Origin: Persicobacter psychrovividus | GTDB taxonomy: Bacteria > Bacteroidota > Bacteroidia > Cytophagales > Cyclobacteriaceae | Length of the DNA stretch: 64,000 nt | Direction of reading: 5' to 3' | NCBI RefSeq assembly: GCF_036492425.1 | Contig: NZ_AP025292.1 | Location: 2,108,001-2,172,000, forward strand | In this document: in pieces, positions 57,948-64,000 of the stretch | Position numbering within the stretch: the first letter of the stretch is position 1 | How the letters are laid out: the number at the start of each line of letters is the position of its first letter | The notes under the pieces: model-generated | The model's input: only the letters and a program-made list of their open reading frames with translations | What the model was told of the DNA's origin: nothing | Database searches by the model: none | Program-made: the position numbers and the translations under genes

Positions 57948-58379
57948 AAGGGAATAATTTATTTTGGTATAGTTAATTGAAAAGTTACTCAGTTTCCGTT
58001 TGAGACATTCCGCTTCAAACCTTACAGCGAGCGAAAAAATCTATTTAAAAATAACACTCTACGGAAACCGCATGCAATATTAGGGATAAATTTTACGATA
58101 ACAATATCGATCAATATAAAAATAACATCATTTTTACATTAGTGTATATTTAATTTATGCATTAATACAGACAGCTGAAAGGGTTTGCTGTTAATTTTAT
58201 TGCTTTAATTTAATTTTTTACTCACATCAGTAAAGGAAACCGAAAAACACCAAAAGGAAACCCATACAAGCATATTAGTTTTATACCGTAACAATTCAGT
58301 CAAAAAAAAACGCCTAAAAAGGCGTTTTTCACTCCAAACATTACATCAAACAGCGTACTATTATAGCACTGCGTTTCTT
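57948..58379. other. Intergenic region between fadL-like and menC
   Basis: 432 bp. It holds the menC terminator (58302-58330) and the fadL-like promoter region; a TTG-N21-TATTTTTA pair on the minus strand (58046-58077) is a weak candidate. No ORF or RNA was recognised. Confidence 0.4.
58302..58330 (-). terminator. Intrinsic terminator of menC
   Basis: AAAAACGCC and GGCGTTTTT form the stem around an A-rich loop, with an A-run on the plus strand that becomes a T-run for minus-strand transcription. Confidence 0.8.
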
Positions 58380-59474
58380 CTACGGCACCGCAATCTCCCA
58401 ATCAGTCTCTTGCTTGTAAGTTATTGCGCCATCGTGAATCTGTAATGGCGATGCAAAATTATTGTGGTACAACTGCCCGGTACCTAAACCCTGAGGCATG
58501 GTTACCTTCAGGTGTGCGGTAAACTGGGCGATAGCGTTCAGCCCCACATTGGACTCCAAGGCCGAAGTCATCCACCAACCAGCCTTTAGGGTATCCGCAT
58601 GTTGAATCCATTGCAGGGATGCGGCGATCCCCCCCACCAAGGTCGGTTTCAGAATAATATATTGCGGCTGAATTTCATTCATCATCTCGGTCTGCTCCTG
58701 CTGTGTACTCAGGCCAATCAGTTCTTCATCAAGCGCAACGGGCGTTACAGCCTGATGACACAACCGCCCCATTGCTTCCCACTGTCCGGCTTTCAGTGGC
58801 TGTTCAATACTATGGACCTCCAGTCGGTTCAAATCCCGAAGGACCTCCCGGGCTTCATCGGGTGCAAAAGCCCCATTGGCATCTACCCTCAAAACAATTT
58901 TGTTGGCCGAATACTGCCGCCTCAGCTGGTGGAGCAAATTCATTTCCCGATCGTAATCGATGGCCCCAATTTTCATTTTGATACAGGCAAACCCTGCTTT
59001 CAGCTTCTGTTCCATTTGCTGTGCCATGAACTCCTCGGAGCCCATCCATACCAGGCCATTGATCGGAATAGCCTCTTGCCCATGATAAAAAGGCGTATCA
59101 AAAATCATTCGCTTTCCGCCATTAAAGTAATCCATCCAGGCCATCTCCATCCCAAACCGCAAAGAAGGAAGGGAATCGGGAATTCGCTCCTGCGCCCATT
59201 TGGGTACTTCGGCGAGTGTGGCGGGAAAATCCTGTGCACTGCTCCATTGCTCCAACAGGCTTGTCATTTCCTCCTGAACGGTCGGACGATCATCTACACT
59301 CAGTCCTTTCAGTGGCCCTGCCTCCCCCCAGGCCGTGCGCTTACCATCAGTCAGTTGAATAAGGTAAGTGCGCTTCTGTTTGAGCACCCCCCGCGAGGTC
59401 CCGGCATCAAACTTGAAATCGAGATCGTAAGGAAAGAGTTTTAGTTCAATTGGAGGCAGATTATGGATATTCAT
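58380..59474 (-). CDS. menC: o-Succinylbenzoate synthase
   Basis: A 364-residue enolase-superfamily enzyme. MenC dehydrates SHCHC to o-succinylbenzoate in menaquinone synthesis. The start is placed at ATG 59474, giving the family N-terminus (IHNLPPIELKLFPYDLDFKF). Catalytic motifs are intact: the Lys pair in FACIKMKIGAIDYDRE, metal ligands in RVDANGAFAPDEA (Asp), SIEQPLKAG (Glu) and VALDEELIG (Asp), and the second catalytic Lys in ILKPTLVGG. SALESNVGLNAIAQF closes the barrel. A dipeptide-epimerase role is the alternative in this superfamily, but the spacing and SALES motif favour MenC. It stands away from other men genes. Confidence 0.85.
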   Translation of the reverse strand: MNIHNLPPIELKLFPYDLDFKFDAGTSRGVLKQKRTYLIQLTDGKRTAWGEAGPLKGLSVDDRPTVQEEMTSLLEQWSSAQDFPATLAEVPKWAQERIPDSLPSLRFGMEMAWMDYFNGGKRMIFDTPFYHGQEAIPINGLVWMGSEEFMAQQMEQKLKAGFACIKMKIGAIDYDREMNLLHQLRRQYSANKIVLRVDANGAFAPDEAREVLRDLNRLEVHSIEQPLKAGQWEAMGRLCHQAVTPVALDEELIGLSTQQEQTEMMNEIQPQYIILKPTLVGGIAASLQWIQHADTLKAGWWMTSALESNVGLNAIAQFTAHLKVTMPQGLGTGQLYHNNFASPLQIHDGAITYKQETDWEIAVP

Positions 59475-59928
59475 ATCGTTAAATTCTTTGGTTCGCAATT
59501 GCCGATCAATTTGCAACCATGAACTGAAAATACAAAAGAGTGGGCCTGAATTAGCAGGTATTCTTTTTTCAGTGATCCGGAATGACAAATCAAAAAGTTA
59601 CTTTCTGCTCATTTGAAAATTTACATCACCTTGTATTACCGTCAGCACAATTTTTAATTAAGCTAAGTTCAGTTGATAAAGATAAGCCATTGTTTAGGTA
59701 TCTTTCATTTATCGCATACACCCCGCCTCTCTGACGCTTCAAGAAATTAATATGCGTATTATTGATGAATCGCATCGCCAATCGCGTCCATCACAGGAAT
59801 GATTAAACCTCCAACCTTTTGCAATTGTAAAAATTTAAGGTTAATTTTTAATACAGCGTTATCGAGCTCGGCAGTTTGCTGCTGAAAAGGAACAACAACC
59901 CTTCATTTTTTTAACATCGCCATTGAAC
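59475..59928. other. Intergenic region between divergent menC and the pyrophosphatase-like gene
   Basis: 454 bp, no ORF recognised. It contains the candidate promoter at 59818-59849 for the rightward gene. Confidence 0.4.
59818..59849 (+). promoter_or_regulatory. Candidate promoter of the pyrophosphatase-like gene
   Basis: TTTG (59818-59821), 20 bp, then TAATTTTT (59842-59849), 7 of 8 matching TAnnTTTG. Confidence 0.4.
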
Positions 59929-60462
59929 ATGGCGCATCAACTTAACGGAATTATGGACAAAGATTATGTCAAAGTTTTGGTGGAAACCAACAAAGGAAGT
60001 CGCAACAGATATGTATGGGAGGAATCAGCGAAGCAAATGCGCTTTAACAGGACACTCTTTCATAATATGCGCTACCCTGCCGAATACGGCTTTATTGAAA
60101 ATACCATTGACGAGGACAATAAGCCACTCGATGCCTTGGTATTGATTGACGAGCCCACCTTTCCGGGCTGCCTGATCCACGCCCGCCCTATCGGGATTTT
60201 CAAAATATTTGAAGAAAATACCGCAGACCACAAAGTTATCTGTGTACCGATTGAAGACCCCCGATGGAACAAAATATATCACCTCGATGAAGTGAACCCC
60301 GATTTAATGAAGGAAATAGAATTTTTCTTTGAGGCATACGTCAGGTTTGAATCCCAGAAAGTGGACATTGAAGGCTGGCAGGATTCTTCCATGGCTCAGA
60401 AAGTGCTTGAAAAAGCCAGCGAGCGATACCATGCGCAGTTTGCCATTTTTACGGAAGGATAA
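59929..60462 (+). CDS. Divergent family I inorganic pyrophosphatase-like protein
   Basis: A 177-residue protein from the ATG at 59929. The family I fold is clear: VLVETNKGSRNRYVW, MRYPAEYGFIENTI, DNKPLDALVLIDEPTFPGCL, VICVPIEDPRWNKIYHLDEV and FFFEAYVRFESQKVDIEGW. Alignment by eye to the E. coli enzyme shows changed active-site positions: Asp67 is Lys (DNKPLD for D-x-D-P-x-D), Lys29 is Arg, Asp97 is Glu and Lys142 is Val. Asp65, Asp70, Asp102, Lys104 and Tyr141 are kept. It may be a poor pyrophosphatase, a variant enzyme or a paralogue with another role. Confidence 0.8.
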   Translation: MAHQLNGIMDKDYVKVLVETNKGSRNRYVWEESAKQMRFNRTLFHNMRYPAEYGFIENTIDEDNKPLDALVLIDEPTFPGCLIHARPIGIFKIFEENTADHKVICVPIEDPRWNKIYHLDEVNPDLMKEIEFFFEAYVRFESQKVDIEGWQDSSMAQKVLEKASERYHAQFAIFTEG

Positions 60463-60466
60463 GCAC

Positions 60467-60515
60467 AAAAAAAGTGATCAGTAAACCGCCATCACGACGC
60501 TACTGATCACTTTTA
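60467..60515. terminator. Hairpin between convergent genes
   Basis: AAAAGTGATCAGTA and TACTGATCACTTTT form a perfect 14-bp stem around a 16-nt loop. It can serve both the pyrophosphatase-like gene and the minus-strand flavoprotein gene. Confidence 0.7.
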
Positions 60516-60604
60516 AATGATCTTATTCATCAGCCCCCGATACTGAGCGCATATTTAAGTCGAAGTAAATCAGTAACATGCTCACCGCAAACCTCCTGCG
60601 TCCG

Positions 60605-61837
60605 TCAGCCCTGACACTTGCTGACAATATCACGGGCAGCCACATAGCCGCCGCTCCAGGCATTCTGAAAATTATATCCGCCTGTTACGCCATCCACATC
60701 CAGCAACTCCCCGGCAATATACAGATGCTCGAATTTACGGCTTTGCATGGTTTTGAAATCCACCTCACCACATTTCACGCCGCCTGCGGTTACAAATTCC
60801 TCCTTAAAAGTGGTTTTCCCCTTGACGGTCAAATCCATCGACACCATACTGTTAATCAACTTATTGGCCATTTTCTTTGGCAGATCTGCCCAGCGCATCT
60901 CACCATCCACACCGGCCATCTCCAATAAAGCCGCCCACAAGCGCTGTGTCAATGGTTTTAAAGGGCTGTTGCTGATCTTCTTTTTAGCCTGACTGCTGCG
61001 GTTGTCTGCCACCCAATTGCGGATCAAATCTTCATTCCAGCTCGCATCCCATTTCACCAATACCTGAAACTGATAATCCTTTCCTGCCAGTTCCCGTGCC
61101 GCATAGGCAGACAACTTCAGCACCGCCGGACCACTGATCCCCCAATGGGTGATCAGCAAAGGACCATCATGCGATAATTTTGTGCCGGCAATTTTAACCT
61201 CAGCATTGGGTACTGCCGTTCCGCTTAAACTCACCAGTGGAAAATCAGGAATATTGAAAGTAAACAACGAAGGCAGTGGCGCTTCAATCTCCAGCCCAAG
61301 ATCCGTCAGCCAAGAATAAGCCGCAGCCTTGGGATGCCCACCTGTGGCCAGCAACAAGTAATCGGCCATAAGTTTTTCACCATTGGCCAGCAAAAGTTCA
61401 TACTGCGCGCCCACTTTTTCGATGGCCTGCACCGCAGCACCATATTGCACCTTTACACCAAGCCGTTGCGCCTCATTACGCAGGCAGTCAATGATGGTCT
61501 GAGAATCATTGGAAGCCGGAAAAACGCGCCCATCCGGCTCGGTTTTCAGGGCAACACCCCTTTGCTCAAACCAGGCCCGCACCTGCTCAGGGCCAAAAGC
61601 TTTGAACAGGTTTCGCAATTGCTTCTCTCCCCTCGGGTAATGCTTCACCAAAGCCCCCACCTGATCGGTGGAGGTGGTCACATTACAACGCCCGCCACCG
61701 GACACCTTTACTTTTGAAAGCGTTTTATTGCTCTTTTCCAAAATGGTGACCGAAACACCGGCAGGCAAACCATCCATATTGGCTGCAGCAAAATAGCCCG
61801 CAGCCCCTCCTCCAACAATCACTATATTTCGACTCAT
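60605..61837 (-). CDS. BaiN/HI0933-family FAD-dependent flavoprotein
   Basis: A 410-residue flavoprotein. The N-terminal FAD motif is IVIVGGGAAGYFAAANMDGL. SGGGRCNVTTS lies near residue 47, a YLLLATGGHPKAAA segment near 160 and THWGISGPAVLKLSAYAARE near 225. The C-terminal GGVKCGEVDFKTMQS and LYIAGELLDVDGVTGGYNFQ are diagnostic. Members are predicted NAD(P)/FAD oxidoreductases of uncertain substrate. It lies 15 bp downstream of the SSS transporter on the same strand and is probably in its transcript. Confidence 0.9.
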   Translation of the reverse strand: MSRNIVIVGGGAAGYFAAANMDGLPAGVSVTILEKSNKTLSKVKVSGGGRCNVTTSTDQVGALVKHYPRGEKQLRNLFKAFGPEQVRAWFEQRGVALKTEPDGRVFPASNDSQTIIDCLRNEAQRLGVKVQYGAAVQAIEKVGAQYELLLANGEKLMADYLLLATGGHPKAAAYSWLTDLGLEIEAPLPSLFTFNIPDFPLVSLSGTAVPNAEVKIAGTKLSHDGPLLITHWGISGPAVLKLSAYAARELAGKDYQFQVLVKWDASWNEDLIRNWVADNRSSQAKKKISNSPLKPLTQRLWAALLEMAGVDGEMRWADLPKKMANKLINSMVSMDLTVKGKTTFKEEFVTAGGVKCGEVDFKTMQSRKFEHLYIAGELLDVDGVTGGYNFQNAWSGGYVAARDIVSKCQG

Positions 61838-61852
61838 CGACTATTATCTATC

Positions 61853-63526
61853 TTAAGCAGCGGTTTTCGGCATTCCTTGCTGAACAATGAACCCTACCGA
61901 CATCACCACTGCGCATCCTATCAAATTAAACCACAAATATCCGATATCACTGAACTTATAACAAGAAATAACCACAGCTTCGGCCACCAGGGCACCAATA
62001 AACACGGCGTGCCCCTGCACTTTTTTCAAATAAAAGGCTGTCAGGAAAATGCCCAAAATGGTGCCATAAAACAACGAACCGATAATATTTACCGCCTGAA
62101 TCAGGTTTTCGAACATACTGGCGTAAGAAGCGAAGAGCAGCGCCACCACTCCCCAGCCAAAAGTAAACCAGCGCGATGCCTTCAGGTAATGGCTATCCGA
62201 GCCATCTTTCTTGATATTCCTTTTGTAAATATCCACCAGGGTGGTAGAGCCCAGGGCGTTGAGTTCCGAAGCCGTCGAAGACATTGCTGCGGAGAAAATC
62301 GCGGCAAGCAACAGGCCAATAATTCCATGGGGTAAATAGCGCATCACGAAAGTAATGAAGACGTAATCTGTATCGCGGGTTTCGGCCGTAGGTACTGCCG
62401 CGGAAATCAGCTGAACCGCCTGCTCCCGCACCTGCTTCTCCTGCTCATTCACCGATTTAATCTGCGGAATATAATCAGGGTTCCTGTCCTGTTTAGCCCA
62501 GTCGGTAACCAAGGCTTTTTTCTGCTGATATATTTGTTCATGGGACTGCTCCAATGCCTGAAAAGCCTCCTTCTGATCGGTCAGGTACACCTGTTCCACT
62601 ACCGACTGATTGAAAAACAACGGTGCCTTTTCAAACTGAAAAAAGACAAATACCATCACCCCAATGAAGAGGATCAGAAACTGCATGGGAATTTTCAGGA
62701 TACCATTCAGCAACAAGCCCAAACGACTCTCAGTAAGCGATTTCCCAGAAAGGTAACGCTGCACCTGCGACTGATCTGTGCCAAAATAACTCAGAAACAG
62801 AAAGAAACCCCCGAGTACCCCCGACCAGATATTGTACCGGTCGTTAAGATCAAACTCCCAGGAAATCATTTCCATTTTATCGAGGTGCCCCGCCAGTGCC
62901 ACCCCGTCGGAGAAGCTGAATTCCTGCGGCAACATCAACACGATCAATATGCCGGCAAGGACCATCCCGCCCATCATGATGGTCATTTGGTGCTGCTGCG
63001 TTTTACTCACCGCTTTTGTTCCACCAGAAACGGTATAGAAAATCACCAGCACGCCAATAATCAGATTGGTCTGAAAAAGGGGCCAATGCAATAAAGTCGA
63101 CAGGATGATAGAAGGAGCGTAAATCGTGATTCCGGCCGCCAGCCCCCGCTGAAACAAAAAGAGAAAAGCCGCCAGGGAACGTGTTTTTAAATCGAAACGC
63201 CCTTCAAGATACTCATATGCGGTGAAGACGTTCAGCTTGTAAAAGATGGGAATTGCGGTAACACAAAGGACCACCATAGCCAGTGGCATCCCGATATAAA
63301 ATTGCATAAACCGCATACCGTCGGCGTAAGCCTGCCCCGGAGTAGAGAGGAAGGTGATCGCACTCGCCTGCGTGGCCATAATCGAGATCCCGACGGTCCA
63401 CCACTTCAGCTCCTTATCGCCGAGTAAAAATCCCTGAATATTTTTGGCATTCTTGGTTTTCCAGATGCCATAGGTTACAATAGAAAAAATTGTCCCGATC
63501 AATACTACCCAATCCAGCCAATTCAT
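61853..63526 (-). CDS. Sodium:solute symporter family protein
   Basis: A 557-residue membrane protein of the SSS family with about 13 helices. The signatures are the first-helix LDWVVLIGTIFSIVTYGIW, the SSS block GGTKAVSKTQQHQMTIMMGG and GLLLAAIFSAAMSSTASELN followed by ALGSTTLVDIYKRN. An insert of about 100 charged residues (about 295-390) precedes the conserved IFSAAMSST region. It imports an unidentified solute with sodium. Its ATG overlaps the TGA of a 44-aa membrane ORF by ATGA, and the flavoprotein gene lies 15 bp downstream. Confidence 0.93.
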   Translation of the reverse strand: MNWLDWVVLIGTIFSIVTYGIWKTKNAKNIQGFLLGDKELKWWTVGISIMATQASAITFLSTPGQAYADGMRFMQFYIGMPLAMVVLCVTAIPIFYKLNVFTAYEYLEGRFDLKTRSLAAFLFLFQRGLAAGITIYAPSIILSTLLHWPLFQTNLIIGVLVIFYTVSGGTKAVSKTQQHQMTIMMGGMVLAGILIVLMLPQEFSFSDGVALAGHLDKMEMISWEFDLNDRYNIWSGVLGGFFLFLSYFGTDQSQVQRYLSGKSLTESRLGLLLNGILKIPMQFLILFIGVMVFVFFQFEKAPLFFNQSVVEQVYLTDQKEAFQALEQSHEQIYQQKKALVTDWAKQDRNPDYIPQIKSVNEQEKQVREQAVQLISAAVPTAETRDTDYVFITFVMRYLPHGIIGLLLAAIFSAAMSSTASELNALGSTTLVDIYKRNIKKDGSDSHYLKASRWFTFGWGVVALLFASYASMFENLIQAVNIIGSLFYGTILGIFLTAFYLKKVQGHAVFIGALVAEAVVISCYKFSDIGYLWFNLIGCAVVMSVGFIVQQGMPKTAA

Positions 63527-63657
63527 GATACCAATGACGATAAAAGGGTAAACAACAAGACATAAAAGATAAAGATCCCAATAGTGATCAGGTAGAGGTT
63601 AGTCCAGGTACCTGCTATGGGTGGTTTAGTATCATCGGGCTGATCCCAAAAATTCAT
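63523..63657 (-). CDS. 44-residue single-pass membrane protein coupled to the symporter
   Basis: An ATG at 63657 opens 44 codons ending in TGA at 63523-63525, which overlaps the symporter ATG in an ATGA junction. The product starts MNFWDQPDDTKPPIAGTWTN and has one clear membrane helix (LYLITIGIFIFYVLLFTLLS). The acidic N-terminus, single helix and short C-terminus resemble small accessory subunits seen beside some SSS transporters (YhdT/PanF-type logic), though I do not recognise its family. Translational coupling argues that it is expressed and may form part of the transporter. Confidence 0.7.
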   Translation of the reverse strand: MNFWDQPDDTKPPIAGTWTNLYLITIGIFIFYVLLFTLLSSLVS

Positions 63658-63745
63658 AGGGGTTGTGTTAGGTTTTAAAAAAGGTTGTTGACTGCCAAAG
63701 CAGTAAAATTCTGAAAGATCAAATTACGCAAAGCATCAGCAGGGA

Positions 63746-63780
63746 CAAAAAAAACACGCTGAAAAAATGACTTCAGCGTG
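63746..63780 (-). terminator. Intrinsic terminator of the gene at the right edge
   Basis: CACGCTGAA and TTCAGCGTG form the stem, with a T-run in the minus-strand direction. Confidence 0.8.
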
Positions 63781-63802
63781 CTGGTGTTCCTGTTGGAATA
63801 TC

Positions 63803-64000
63803 TTAGAACGGTGGATTGGCACCGTTTTCTTCTTCTGGCGGAATATAATCCGGTGTTGGTGGTGTACCCAAAGAGGAAGGATCGTTGGCCTTGGACTGAA
63901 TGGTCATCACATTATTTTCAGAATCGAAAGTTGCAGTACCATCAGGTATGCGGGTCATGTTCTGAAAACCGCCCATGTCAAGGTCCTCAAATTTGGTATA
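63803..64000 (-). CDS. C-terminal end of an unknown gene (5' part outside window)
   Basis: The frame is open from 64000 to a TAA at 63803-63805, giving 65 residues: YTKFEDLDMGGFQNMTRIPD at the left edge and a Pro/Glu/Asn-rich tail ending PEEEENGANPPF-like. A terminator follows its stop, supporting a real gene end. No domain is recognisable in the visible part. Gene start and function lie outside the window. Confidence 0.6.
   Translation of the reverse strand, partial: YTKFEDLDMGGFQNMTRIPDGTATFDSENNVMTIQSKANDPSSLGTPPTPDYIPPEEENGANPPF

Overview
This 64-kb window looks like chromosomal DNA from a free-living, probably marine, aerobic Bacteroidota, most likely of the order Cytophagales (Flammeovirgaceae/Persicobacteraceae type). 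The evidence is gene content. It includes a Bacteroidota-type porin next to lpxK, a FadL-type channel paired with a GDSL lipoprotein, a T9SS-like C-terminal tail, an LptE-TPR-secG block, a PD40 protein, a SiaC-type (DUF1987) gene and an SSS symporter. Shine-Dalgarno sequences are scarce, and several upstream regions carry TTTG-N20-TAnnTTTG-like promoters. The species call is inference; nothing in the window fixes it.

Layout. 1-4.4 kb: a truncated PAS histidine kinase, then lpxK and a porin. 4.7-8.0 kb: one leucine-rich-repeat-like lipoprotein gene split by an IS3-family element. 8.2-10.1 kb: a Nif3-like protein and a coiled-coil zinc-ribbon protein. 10.2-10.7 kb: a tandem array of 41-bp palindromic repeats interrupted by a small mobile-like element. 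11-19.5 kb: a TPR protein, an acetyltransferase-like protein, a second nested inverted-repeat element, an octaheme cytochrome fused to HEAT/TPR repeats, a small secreted protein, an ABC permease and a protein usually mislabelled asparagine synthetase B. 19.8-28.3 kb: housekeeping genes (miaB, a sigma-54-type activator, lptE, a TPR-like gene, secG, groES-groEL) and a mechanosensitive-channel-like protein. 28.6-29.0 kb: a SiaC-like gene broken by one in-frame stop. 29.4-35.5 kb: pckA, a MORN-repeat protein, a TPR protein and a GT61 glycosyltransferase. 35.5-39.7 kb: a 57-aa ORF, an MBL-fold hydrolase with a TetR regulator and a shared palindromic operator, an unknown gene and a GT39 glycosyltransferase. 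39.9-45.1 kb: two TPR proteins, one with DnaJ-type zinc motifs, and smc. 45.2-46.1 kb: a long imperfect inverted repeat and an AT-rich orphan gene. 46.2-64 kb: a PD40 protein, the three-gene proton-translocating transhydrogenase, a type II NADH dehydrogenase, a Bax-like glucosaminidase, the GDSL lipoprotein/FadL pair, menC, a divergent pyrophosphatase, a BaiN/HI0933-type flavoprotein, an SSS symporter preceded by a 44-aa membrane ORF, and the end of an unknown gene.

Functional themes. Envelope biogenesis is served by LpxK, LptE, the porin, FadL, SecG and glycosyltransferases. Respiration and redox balance are served by PntAB, NDH-2, MenC for menaquinone and the octaheme cytochrome. Gluconeogenesis is served by PckA. 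No intact phage, CRISPR array, tRNA or rRNA was seen. The least ordinary parts are the repeat elements at 10.2-10.7, 13.0-13.4 and 45.2-45.4 kb, the two disrupted genes, the TetR operator pair and the two small unlisted-size ORFs. No complete new defence or biosynthetic system was recognised.
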